DNA from: an uncultured bacterium
GTDB lineage: Bacteria > Actinomycetota > Actinomycetes > S36-B12
Assembly: GCA_903896585.1 (NCBI GenBank)
Contig: CAITYI010000196.1
Coordinates: forward strand, 1-9,287
Length of the DNA stretch: 9,287 nucleotides
Reading direction: 5' to 3'
In this document: one piece after another, positions 1 through 6,771 of the stretch
Layout of the letters: every line of letters starts with the position of its first letter
Numbering within the stretch: the first letter of the stretch is position 1
Notes under the pieces: generated by a model
What the model saw: only the letters and a program-made list of their open reading frames with translations
Database searches by the model: none
What the model was told of the DNA's origin: nothing
Position numbers and translations under genes: made by a program

Positions 1-1240
1 TCTCATGGTCATGATGTCTGCACTGTTCATGCTGCCGGCGCTATTGAGTTTGCTCGGCACCAAGACATTTGGGCTTCGCTTACCGTGGGGCAAAAACCCG
101 ACAACCACTCCCGAAGACCCCAAGCGCTGGCGGGCCTATGCACAACTGATTCAGAAGAAACCCCTGATTCCATTTCTCGCAAGTCTCATTCTCGTGGGTG
201 GTCTGGCCGCACCGGCTCTGAGTCTTGAACTGGGATTCCCTGACGATGGTAGCCAAGCGAAAGGGTCACCCCTGCGTACCGGCTACGACCTCTTGGCACG
301 TGGCTTTGGGCCTGGAGTTGGTGGTCCATTCTTTATCGCTGTTGAAACGCCAAAAGAAAATGACTTTGCAGCTCTGAAGGAAACTATTCGTAAATTGAAC
401 GAAACCGATGGAGTTGCCAGCACTCTGCCAACCATTGACATGCTTCCCCTTGTTGAACTGAATAAGGAAACATTTGGTGACGGAGGAAAGGTTGCTGCAG
501 TGCTGGTTCAACCGACTACTGCGCCTGACGACCCCGCCACGGCCCAACTCCTGGATCGAATTCGATCAACTACTGCCGCAGAGATCAACCTCAAGGACGG
601 TACAAATATTTATGTGGGTGGCACCCAAGCGGTTTCCACTGATTTCACAACTGTGTTAATCAAAGTCTTACCGGTCTTTCTCTTACTTGTTGTCGGCCTT
701 GGGTTTCTTGCCCTCATGCTTCTTTTTCACTCTGTTGTGATTCCACTCACGGCAGCCATCACCAGTTTGCTCAGTTTCGGCGGAGCCATGGGAGTTACAG
801 TTGCAATTTTCCAGTGGGGTTGGCTTGATTCACTCCTCGGAGTTTCGGGCACGGGCCCCATTCTTCCGTTTCTTCCCGTCATGGTCTTCGCAATTTTGTT
901 TGGCTTGTCCATGGATTATCAAGTTTTCCTTGTTTCCCGCATGAAGGAATCCTGGGAGAAGACATCTGATAATCGATTATCAGTGCGTGAGGGTCTCGCC
1001 GGCTCGGGCAAAGTTGTTGTTATCGCTGCAACGATCATGAGTTGTGTGTTCATTTCCTTTATTCCAACTCCCATTGACACCATCAAACTCTTTGGGGTAG
1101 CACTTGCAGCTTCGGTGATCATCGATGCCTTTATCGTTCGCCTTGTTCTTATACCTTCGATCATGACGCTGCTCGGTAAAGCCAATTGGTGGCTGCCAAA
1201 GTGGGCGGACAAGATCCTTCCGAAAATATCCTTGGAATAA
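1..1240 (+). CDS. MMPL family membrane transporter, 5'-truncated by the window edge
   Basis: The C-terminal ~412 residues of an RND/MMPL-superfamily transporter (YdfJ/MmpL-like). The frame is open to the left edge, so the ATG at 5 is internal. Visible in order: the last helix of the first membrane bundle (MSALFMLPALLSLLG), a cytoplasmic linker with many Pro and Lys, a helix near residues 55-75 followed by the LELGFPDDGS segment typical of the start of the second half, an extracytoplasmic domain of ~140 residues, then five hydrophobic helices. The segment FAILFGLSMDYQVFLVSRMKE carries the conserved MMPL pattern with an acidic residue in the membrane helix (SMDY), used in this family for proton coupling. 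Family members of ~700-750 residues export lipids or drugs by proton motive force; the substrate here cannot be told. The crotonase gene follows 35 nt downstream on the same strand. Confidence 0.9.
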   Translation, partial: LMVMMSALFMLPALLSLLGTKTFGLRLPWGKNPTTTPEDPKRWRAYAQLIQKKPLIPFLASLILVGGLAAPALSLELGFPDDGSQAKGSPLRTGYDLLARGFGPGVGGPFFIAVETPKENDFAALKETIRKLNETDGVASTLPTIDMLPLVELNKETFGDGGKVAAVLVQPTTAPDDPATAQLLDRIRSTTAAEINLKDGTNIYVGGTQAVSTDFTTVLIKVLPVFLLLVVGLGFLALMLLFHSVVIPLTAAITSLLSFGGAMGVTVAIFQWGWLDSLLGVSGTGPILPFLPVMVFAILFGLSMDYQVFLVSRMKESWEKTSDNRLSVREGLAGSGKVVVIAATIMSCVFISFIPTPIDTIKLFGVALAASVIIDAFIVRLVLIPSIMTLLGKANWWLPKWADKILPKISLE

Positions 1241-1275
1241 CTGTTCTGCCTTCTGGTATCTGTCATCATGTCGAC

Positions 1276-2055
1276 ATGGTGATCACAACGGAAAAGCGCG
1301 GAAACGTATTCCTCATTGGCTTAAACCGCCCGGAGAAACTTAATGCCATGAATCTCGAGGCGTTAAGTCAATTTGCTGAGGCATACAACACCCTAGACAC
1401 GGACCCTGATCTGCGAGTGGGTGTTGTCTTTGCTCATGGAGACAATTTCAGCGCTGGACTGGACTTGGCCGAGGTTGGGCCTGAGGTGGCCAAAAATGGA
1501 CCCGGAGCGTTAGCGGGCACCGGTCGCATTGACCCCTACGGGCTCTGGGGGGATCAGGTGAGCAAGCCCATTGTCATGGCGGTTCACGGAATCGCCTACA
1601 CCCTCAGCATTGAGTTGGCCCTCGCCGCCGACATTGTGATTGCCGCTGAGAATGTGCGATTCCGCCAACTGGAAATTGGCCGAGGAATTATGCCCTTTGG
1701 CGGCGCCACCCTGCGCGCACCAGGACAACTCGGTTGGGGGAATGCCATGCGTTTTCTGCTTACCGGCGAGGAATTCGGGGCTCAGGAGGCCCTGCGCATT
1801 GGCCTGGTCGAAGAAGTTGTCCCCACGGGCACAGACACCGATCGAGCAATTGAAATCGCACAGCTCATTGCACAGCAGGCACCTTTAGGGGTAGCCGCAA
1901 CTCTCACGAATGCTCGGGTGGCAAGGCAACATGGCGAGAAGGCCGCCATCGAGCACCTGCGAGAAACCTTGCCAGGGATTTTAACCAGTGCAGATGCCGC
2001 AGAAGGGATTCAGAGTTTCATTGAAAGGCGCGAGGGTAATTTCACGGGGAAGTGA
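1276..2055 (+). CDS. Enoyl-CoA hydratase/isomerase (crotonase) family protein
   Basis: A 259-residue crotonase-fold protein, the usual length for the family, acting in the cytoplasm on an acyl-CoA thioester. I start it at the ATG at 1276 because the protein then begins MVITTEKRGNVFLIGLNRPE, the normal crotonase N terminus. A longer frame from 1186 would run inside the transporter gene. No good Shine-Dalgarno is visible. Motifs: LNRPEKLNAMN (16-26), FSAGLDLAE (58-66, first oxyanion-hole strand), and VHGIAYTLSIELALAAD (103-119). Residues E113 and E133 align with the two catalytic glutamates of rat enoyl-CoA hydratase (E144, E164), so hydratase chemistry is possible. The usual Gly-Gly-Gly before the first glutamate is replaced by Thr-Leu-Ser, as I recall for a bacterial subfamily with GIxYTxGIELMLAAD. 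Exact substrate unknown. Beta-oxidation or an isomerase/hydrolase role are all possible. Confidence 0.88.
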   Translation: MVITTEKRGNVFLIGLNRPEKLNAMNLEALSQFAEAYNTLDTDPDLRVGVVFAHGDNFSAGLDLAEVGPEVAKNGPGALAGTGRIDPYGLWGDQVSKPIVMAVHGIAYTLSIELALAADIVIAAENVRFRQLEIGRGIMPFGGATLRAPGQLGWGNAMRFLLTGEEFGAQEALRIGLVEEVVPTGTDTDRAIEIAQLIAQQAPLGVAATLTNARVARQHGEKAAIEHLRETLPGILTSADAAEGIQSFIERREGNFTGK

Positions 2056-2065
2056 GCTTTAAAGC
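2056..2065. repeat. 10-bp perfect palindrome at convergent gene ends
   Basis: GCTTTAAAGC lies exactly between the crotonase stop (TGA, 2053-2055) and the TAA of the oppositely oriented homocysteine methyltransferase gene (2059-2061), and contains that TAA. It is too short, and has no loop, to be a normal intrinsic terminator. No other terminator is visible between these two convergent genes, which are only 3 nt apart. Confidence 0.3.
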
Positions 2066-2940
2066 ATTACCTCTCGAACAGTTGCCACGTGAGCGTCAGT
2101 TGACCCGCAACAGGCACCAACAATGTCCACGCCGCTGGCCTTGAGCCCCTGAACAAGCTCACCCATGGCCTCGGGAGTTCCGTTGTAGACAAACTCCCCA
2201 CCGACTAGTTCGGGCAGTCCCGCATTCGTTTGCATAATTAGCAGGGCTCCTTGGGGACGAGCAGCAACCATTTGGTCAGCGATCGTTTTCATTTCCTCGA
2301 AACCGCGACCGCAGTTGGCACCGACGACATCGGCTCCAAGTTCCGTCAGGGAAATGACGGCTTGACTGGGGGATACGCCCATCATGGTGTGCAGATTGGT
2401 GTCAAAACTCAGGGTGGCAAAAACTGGTAACTCTGGTGCAACCTGCTTGGCTGCCGCAATGGCTGCGGCCACCTCGCTCAGATCGCTCATGGTTTCAATC
2501 AGAAGTGCATCGACGCCGCCGTCCACAAGTCCTTTGATTTGTTCGGCAAAAATTTCAACCGCGAGTTCGTGGGTCAAAATGCCCATGGGCTCCATCAGGT
2601 CACCCGAGGGACCAATATCGCCCATGACAAAAACATCTTCTCGTTTGTCTGCTACCGCTCGGGCTAATTCAGCTGCCGCTTTATTCAGTTCATAGACTCG
2701 ATCCTCTAAACCGTGCATTTCTAGGCGGGGACGACTCCCACCAAATGTGTTGGTGGTGAGGAGTTGTGCCCCGGCCGCAGCGTATTCATCAAGTATTGCT
2801 GTCACGATGTCTGCGTGTTCCACATTCCATAATTCCGGCGCTCCGCCATCATCGAGTCCACGCCCCTGCAGGGATGTACCCATGGCTCCATCGGCTACTC
2901 GAACTTTGCCGGCGCGAATATCATTGAGCAGTTGTGACAT
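2059..2940 (-). CDS. Stand-alone homocysteine S-methyltransferase (BHMT / MetH N-domain type)
   Basis: A 293-residue single-domain protein of the homocysteine S-methyltransferase (Pfam S-methyl_trans) family, which moves a methyl group to homocysteine to make methionine in the cytoplasm. Seen: DGAMGT (17-22), APELWN (34-39), NTFGGSR (64-70), MGDIGPSGDLMEPMG (106-120), ET (149-150), GANCGRG (207-213) and GACCGS (275-280). Cys210, Cys277 and Cys278 match the three zinc ligands of the family. There are no methyltetrahydrofolate, cobalamin or activation domains, so this is not a full MetH. The sequence most resembles bacterial betaine-homocysteine methyltransferases (Bmt-like) and the MetH N-terminal module, so the methyl donor may be glycine betaine, another onium compound, or a separate corrinoid protein; the sequence does not decide. 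The ATG start is supported by AAAGGA 4 nt upstream. Confidence 0.88.
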   Translation of the reverse strand: MSQLLNDIRAGKVRVADGAMGTSLQGRGLDDGGAPELWNVEHADIVTAILDEYAAAGAQLLTTNTFGGSRPRLEMHGLEDRVYELNKAAAELARAVADKREDVFVMGDIGPSGDLMEPMGILTHELAVEIFAEQIKGLVDGGVDALLIETMSDLSEVAAAIAAAKQVAPELPVFATLSFDTNLHTMMGVSPSQAVISLTELGADVVGANCGRGFEEMKTIADQMVAARPQGALLIMQTNAGLPELVGGEFVYNGTPEAMGELVQGLKASGVDIVGACCGSTDAHVATVREVML

Positions 2941-2944
2941 GTGA

Positions 2945-2950
2945 TCCTTT
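2945..2950 (-). promoter_or_regulatory. Ribosome binding site of the homocysteine methyltransferase gene
   Basis: AAAGGA read on the - strand, 4 nt before the ATG at 2940. It supports that start codon. Confidence 0.6.
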
Positions 2951-2966
2951 TCTGTTGATGACTGTG

Positions 2967-2999
2967 CCCGATCTTTCCATATGCCAAAGAAAAATCGGG
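2967..2999 (-). other. Imperfect inverted repeat in the divergent intergenic region
   Basis: The 106-nt region 2941-3046 separates two divergent genes and must hold promoters for both, though I find no convincing -35/-10 pair on either strand. It contains an inverted repeat: CCCGATCTTT (2967-2976) pairs with AAAG (2986-2989) and ATCGGG (2994-2999), leaving a 4-nt A bulge and a 9-nt loop. In the - strand transcript it would form a hairpin about 26 nt before the methyltransferase ATG. It could be a leader structure or an operator; there is no U-tract after it in either direction to suggest a terminator. Confidence 0.35.
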
Positions 3000-3046
3000 G
3001 AATACAGTGTGGTGTCCCCTTTTAGTACTCAATTAAACTCCGGGGC

Positions 3047-3601
3047 ATGGCTGAATCCACCGGCGAGCGATCCGCCTACTTTCCGGCAATTGAAAAGAAG
3101 TACGGCCAACCCATGTCCTACTGGTTTGATCAAATGGAACAGGTGTCAGATCGAAAATACCCTGAGCAAATCGCCTTCCTCAGAGAGAATCATGGATTCA
3201 GCCAAACCCATGCAAATGCACTGGTGTTGTACTCCCGCGGCTCCACAACTTCACGTCGATTCAATAATTTTGCCGACTTCCTCGCTCCCCTGGATCCGAT
3301 TAAACAGAACACCATCCGCGAGATTTTCGATGTACTGACCGCGAAGTATCCGAAAATGGAGCTCGCCATTGCCTGGAATCAACCTATGCTCAAATACCAG
3401 GGCGTTTACGTCTTTGGGGTTTCCGTCTCAAAGAACCACATCACGATTGCTCCATTTAATGCCGAGATTATCGAGGAATTCAGGCCCAGACTCACCGACT
3501 ACACCGTGAACAAGAAGACGATCCGGGTGCCCGTTGACTGGAAAGTAGATAAGAAACTCCTGCGCGACATGATCACCGCGCAAGTTAAATCACTGTCGTA
3601 G
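3047..3601 (+). CDS. DUF4287-DUF1801 two-domain protein
   Basis: A 184-residue soluble protein with no signal peptide or membrane helix. The N-terminal ~65 residues (YFPAIEKKYGQPMSYWFDQM, then YPEQIAFLRENHGFSQTHANALVLYSRG) look like DUF4287. The rest (residues ~75-182, with FADFLAPLDPIKQNTIREIF, AIAWNQPMLKYQGVYVFGVS, HITIAPFN and DKKLLRDMI) looks like DUF1801, the YdhG/frataxin-like fold. Members of that fold have been called iron chaperones in Bacillus (Fra/YdhG); whether this one binds iron is not shown. The ATG at 3047 is the first in frame, with only a weak GGGG upstream. The last 17 nt overlap the tail of the convergent methyltransferase gene. The function is otherwise unknown. Confidence 0.8.
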   Translation: MAESTGERSAYFPAIEKKYGQPMSYWFDQMEQVSDRKYPEQIAFLRENHGFSQTHANALVLYSRGSTTSRRFNNFADFLAPLDPIKQNTIREIFDVLTAKYPKMELAIAWNQPMLKYQGVYVFGVSVSKNHITIAPFNAEIIEEFRPRLTDYTVNKKTIRVPVDWKVDKKLLRDMITAQVKSLS

Positions 3602-4217
3602 AAGTGCTTCCAGTATCAGAATCAGGGTTGCGGAGAATACTTACGCAAAACTCGGCATCGGGGTTCCACGGCCGCAAATCCCACGTGGAGAATCTGGATT
3701 CAAGTGCAAAGCCTGCCTGCTCAAGGTGCGCATCAAAGTCTTCAACGTCGTATCGCTCAGTGTGAAAGCCGATCACACAAGGGGCATCTGGTCTCAAGTG
3801 GGATCGGATTTCGGTCAGTGCGGCGACCTCTGTCCCAGGTGCCACGTAGGTGATCACATTTCCTGCACTCACCGCAGCGTCAAAGAGTTCCGGCTGGCCG
3901 TGATCCCGCAGGTCTAGGGTCGAGAGATCAGCGCAAACATATGTCGGGCCTGGATTATCAATTTCGGCTGACTCAATGAGAACCGGGTCAATGTCCACAC
4001 CGACAACCTCGTGCCCGCGCCGGCTCAACTCCCCCGACGTTCGGCCCTGCCCGCAGCCAGCATCGAGGATTCGGCTGGCCGGCGCAACGATTGCATCTAT
4101 GAGGCGGGCCTCGCCCGTGGTGTCCTCCCCCGAGGAAGTTAACTCCCGAAAGTGTTCGGCATACCAATCAGAATGGCCTGGATCGGTCTCGGTGAACCAT
4201 CGGGGTTGGTCGGTCAT
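3585..4217 (-). CDS. Class I SAM-dependent methyltransferase
   Basis: A 210-residue cytoplasmic protein with a Rossmann-type methyltransferase core. Motif I is ILDAGCGQG (50-58), the SAM-ribose-binding acidic residue is D75 in VVGVDIDP, and CADLSTLDL (95-103) supplies the adenine-contacting acid. FDAAVSAGNVITYV (112-125) is the post-IV strand and helix. The N-terminal part (WFTETDPGHSDWYAEHFREL) and the GEARLID helix before motif I match small uncharacterised methyltransferases common in actinobacteria. I chose the ATG at 4217, with GGCGG just upstream. An in-frame TTG at 4250 would add 11 residues (MGNVSRARIGG) unlike the family. The C-terminal ~12 residues are Ser/Thr-rich. It starts 41 nt after the PstS-like lipoprotein gene and could be read through from it; substrate unknown. 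Confidence 0.85.
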   Translation of the reverse strand: MTDQPRWFTETDPGHSDWYAEHFRELTSSGEDTTGEARLIDAIVAPASRILDAGCGQGRTSGELSRRGHEVVGVDIDPVLIESAEIDNPGPTYVCADLSTLDLRDHGQPELFDAAVSAGNVITYVAPGTEVAALTEIRSHLRPDAPCVIGFHTERYDVEDFDAHLEQAGFALESRFSTWDLRPWNPDAEFCVSILRNPDSDTGSTSTTVI

Positions 4218-4258
4218 GCCGCCAATCCTTGCACGACTGACATTTCCCAATCCCGTGG

Positions 4259-5536
4259 CTATTGGCCCTCTACCGCCGATTCTGCTTCCTGTGGGAGTTC
4301 ATCGTTAGTAATTTCTTCATCAACGATTGCCTCCTCTAGCGGAGCTTCGTCCGGCATTTCCATATCTGCGTCCTCTGTATTCACCGTGACCCGCAATGGA
4401 GTGAAAGTCTGAACTCGAATGGGCTCAGGCATTGGTGTTACACCAAATGATTCAAGGGAACCTTGTCCCGCTAATCGAACGGCATACTGAGCAAAGAGCA
4501 ACGGTAGGGCCGAGTTGGTGCCATCGTCGCATATCAAAAGGTGGGCGTAACCTTCGACGGGCCAACCCACTAAACCCTGATCTTCACCCAAAACGATTTT
4601 AGATGAAGCCAGATCGAAGTTACCTTCAACAGGGAATCCGCCTGCTGCCGGACTGGCAAAGATATTGCCGGATTCATCGATCGTGACATTGGTTGCGCCC
4701 GAACCCACCTTGTATAACTGAACATCGTCGGTTGTGACGACAGTGTCAATTTCCTTGCCATTGGCATCTGTGCCCTTAACAGGCAGGTTGGCCGTTGCGA
4801 GGACGTTGTTAAATGCGGTGAAGATTGGTAGCACCGCAATAGAACTCTCCACCGATGTCATTTCCAACAAGAGATCTTCTTGAGTGGCAAATTTTTGGCC
4901 AGCAGTCAATGTGCCCGTGACGCCTTCGGTCCACACATTGGGCACCTGCTGGGTGAGCCAGGTGGTCATGGCCTCGACAGAACCATCGGCGGTTTCCAGG
5001 GACATCAGTGCAATATCCGGTAAAAGAGTCAGGTCATAGTCCGGGTTTTCATCTGCGATCAGGGGGTCTTCCCACGAGGTAACTTCACCCTTGAGAATCG
5101 CAGCCACCGTCTCTGGTGTGAACACTAAACCTTCTAGCCCAACAACGTTGTAGGCAATAGTGACCGGATAGGCAAAGGCTGGAATCACAATAATCTTGTC
5201 ATTGGGGCATGACGCCGTTTGGAATTCAGTAATGAGTTGCTGATTGGGGGTTCGCTCCACCAACTTCACCGGGGCTGGCGTACCGATGGGAACTTCGGTT
5301 GTCATTTGCTCAGGGCACACTGAATTGAGTGCTGCCCCGACCGAATCCATGGCCCCCACGAATTGGCCTGGTGTAGCAACTTCGAGGCTACCGGTGCCGC
5401 ACACAATTTGCGACTCAGCACGTGCTGCAAGTACATCTGGTGGCATCGGTGGCGTGCATGCCGCCAAGATCGCCATGGTTGCCGTGAGAGACGAGACGAG
5501 GACGATGCCTCGGACATTCTTTGAGCGCCGAGACAT
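4259..5536 (-). CDS. PstS-like lipoprotein with degenerate phosphate site and acidic C-tail
   Basis: A 425-residue predicted lipoprotein. A basic start (MSRRSKNVRG), a hydrophobic stretch and the lipobox LAAC put the lipid-modified cysteine at residue 27. The mature part resembles the PstS periplasmic-binding fold: VTIAYNVVGLEGLVFTPET, AILKGEVTSWEDPLI (147-160), then a C-terminal GWPVEGYAHLLI (324-335) and LESFGVTPMP. Where PstS has RSDxSGTT, this protein has TADGSVEA (182-189), so the key Arg and Thr are absent, and the N-terminal GASFP and STGSG loops are not recognisable. Four cysteines (46, 74, 110, 336) could form two disulfides. The last 40 residues hold 16 Asp/Glu and no Lys/Arg. It lies 66 nt after pstS on the same strand, probably co-transcribed. 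It may be a phosphate-transport accessory, a binding protein for another anion, or a sensor. A TTG at 5572 is a less likely start. Confidence 0.8.
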   Translation of the reverse strand: MSRRSKNVRGIVLVSSLTATMAILAACTPPMPPDVLAARAESQIVCGTGSLEVATPGQFVGAMDSVGAALNSVCPEQMTTEVPIGTPAPVKLVERTPNQQLITEFQTASCPNDKIIVIPAFAYPVTIAYNVVGLEGLVFTPETVAAILKGEVTSWEDPLIADENPDYDLTLLPDIALMSLETADGSVEAMTTWLTQQVPNVWTEGVTGTLTAGQKFATQEDLLLEMTSVESSIAVLPIFTAFNNVLATANLPVKGTDANGKEIDTVVTTDDVQLYKVGSGATNVTIDESGNIFASPAAGGFPVEGNFDLASSKIVLGEDQGLVGWPVEGYAHLLICDDGTNSALPLLFAQYAVRLAGQGSLESFGVTPMPEPIRVQTFTPLRVTVNTEDADMEMPDEAPLEEAIVDEEITNDELPQEAESAVEGQ

Positions 5537-5539
5537 CGT

Positions 5540-5548
5540 CCTCACCTT
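5540..5548 (-). promoter_or_regulatory. Ribosome binding site deciding the lipoprotein start
   Basis: AAGGTGAGG on the - strand, 3 nt before the ATG at 5536 (6 nt if counted from AAGGTG). It favours this ATG over the in-frame TTG at 5572, which would add residues in front of the signal peptide. The 66-nt gap back to the pstS stop holds no recognisable terminator and no clear promoter. Confidence 0.6.
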
Positions 5549-5602
5549 CGTTATTCCAGTTCCCTGGATCAATTCACTTACTTTCTAGCGAAACAGTGCT
5601 TA

Positions 5603-6661
5603 TTACTTGATTAACTGAACGAGTTCGCGTCCTTTAGCCAACACTTTGCCTGCGAGAGGAACGAAGCCCAGTGCCGAGGCGCGTGAAGGACCGCACTTGG
5701 CGAGTGTGTAGTCAAAGAACTGGCGAACACCGAGACCATTTGGTCCCTTACCGTCAGTCCGGGCGATTCCATAGCTGAAGATGGAGATTGGGTAGGCACC
5801 CTTGACCTTCAACTTGTAATCCAACTGCACCAATCCTTCGCTGGTCAGATTTGTCTGATTAGCCAGGTTCTTAGCACCAGATGCTGCAGATGGTGCGACG
5901 AATTCCCCGAGTGAATTCTGCAAGCGAGCTGAGGGGTAGCCCTTGGCATCGCCGAGATCGACATAGCCAATTGCGCCTTCTGTGCTCAATACATTGGCCA
6001 TGACACCCGCGTTGGTGCGACCGGCAACGGAGTTAGCCGGTGGCTTTCCACCTGGGAATGCGGTACCCATGTCATCTTGGACTTTGCCGAAGATTGTAGG
6101 TGCCCAAGCGTTGAGGTACTGCAAGAAGTTGTTCGTTGTTCCAGAAGTATCGGAACGATAGGACAAAGTGATTTTCGTTGCCGGCAGGGACTTGGCAATA
6201 CGCGGGTTGTCCTTGAGGATTTCAGGGTGATTCCAGGTAGTGATAGCGCCGCCCCAGATCTTGGCCAGCGTTACCTGCTTGAGCTGGATCGAAGATCCAA
6301 GGGTGCGGCCTGTCGTGGCATTCTTGAGGTTGATGGGAAAAGCAATGGTGCCCCCAATGAGTGGAACGTATTCCCATCCAAATGTGGGCAGTTGACTCGG
6401 GGTAAATGCGGAGTCAGTCATACCGAACACGAACGTACCCTTGGCAAAGTTGCCTTTACCTGTGCCGGAACCCGTTGAGGTGTAAGTAACGGTGAAGTTG
6501 CTCTGAGAACCATTGTAGTCCGCCGCGCACTGCTGAATGAAGACTGCAGGGAAAGATGCGCCCCCAGCAGGAATTGTTTGGTTGGCTTGGGCTGGAACGG
6601 CAAGAGCGACGCTTGAAGCCGCAATTGCACTTCCTGCGATAATCGCGATAGTTCGACGCAC
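5603..6661 (-). CDS. pstS: Phosphate ABC transporter substrate-binding protein PstS
   Basis: A 352-residue secreted phosphate-binding protein that feeds the PstCAB channel. The start is GTG with AAGGAG 6 nt upstream. Residues 1-27 are a Sec signal peptide (two Arg, hydrophobic core, VPAQA cleavage site before NQ). There is no lipobox cysteine. Phosphate-site motifs are all present: PAGGASFPAVF (31-41), TSTGSGTGKG (61-70), MTDSAF (81-86) and YRSDTSGTTNNF (168-179), plus AYPISIFSYG (289-298) and LGFVPL (331-336) of the second lobe. The only two cysteines in the mature protein (45, 323) may form a disulfide. The gene follows pstB after 127 nt, an unusual place since pstS normally comes first. 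The spacer carries PHO-box-like repeats, so separate induction under phosphate starvation is likely. How it stays at the cell surface without a lipid anchor is unclear. Confidence 0.95.
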   Translation of the reverse strand: MRRTIAIIAGSAIAASSVALAVPAQANQTIPAGGASFPAVFIQQCAADYNGSQSNFTVTYTSTGSGTGKGNFAKGTFVFGMTDSAFTPSQLPTFGWEYVPLIGGTIAFPINLKNATTGRTLGSSIQLKQVTLAKIWGGAITTWNHPEILKDNPRIAKSLPATKITLSYRSDTSGTTNNFLQYLNAWAPTIFGKVQDDMGTAFPGGKPPANSVAGRTNAGVMANVLSTEGAIGYVDLGDAKGYPSARLQNSLGEFVAPSAASGAKNLANQTNLTSEGLVQLDYKLKVKGAYPISIFSYGIARTDGKGPNGLGVRQFFDYTLAKCGPSRASALGFVPLAGKVLAKGRELVQLIK

Positions 6662-6667
6662 GTTGTA

Positions 6668-6673
6668 CTCCTT
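6668..6673 (-). promoter_or_regulatory. Strong ribosome binding site of pstS
   Basis: AAGGAG read on the - strand, 6 nt before the GTG at 6661. It confirms the non-ATG start and suggests efficient translation, as expected for an abundant binding protein. Confidence 0.75.
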
Positions 6674-6771
6674 AGATAGATGACTGCGTTAGACGTAAAC
6701 GTATGTGGGTCCGGTGACATTTATGGGGCTTGTTGTTAACCACTGAATGGCATCTACATGAACAATGCGTG

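Noticed and set aside
1186..1275. A 30-residue N-terminal extension of the crotonase frame, starting inside the transporter gene
   Set aside because: The added residues do not look like crotonase, and the family N terminus begins exactly at the ATG at 1276.
2955..3000. Possible sigma-70-like promoter with TTGATG on the + strand
   Set aside because: The -10 region at 16-18 nt spacing (around CATATG) matches poorly.
4218..4250. TTG start giving 11 more residues on the class I methyltransferase
   Set aside because: The ATG at 4217 starts directly at the family-like sequence and has a purine-rich site upstream.
4218..4258. Terminator after the PstS-like lipoprotein
   Set aside because: The 41-nt gap shows no stem-loop followed by a T-tract on the - strand, so read-through into the methyltransferase gene cannot be excluded.
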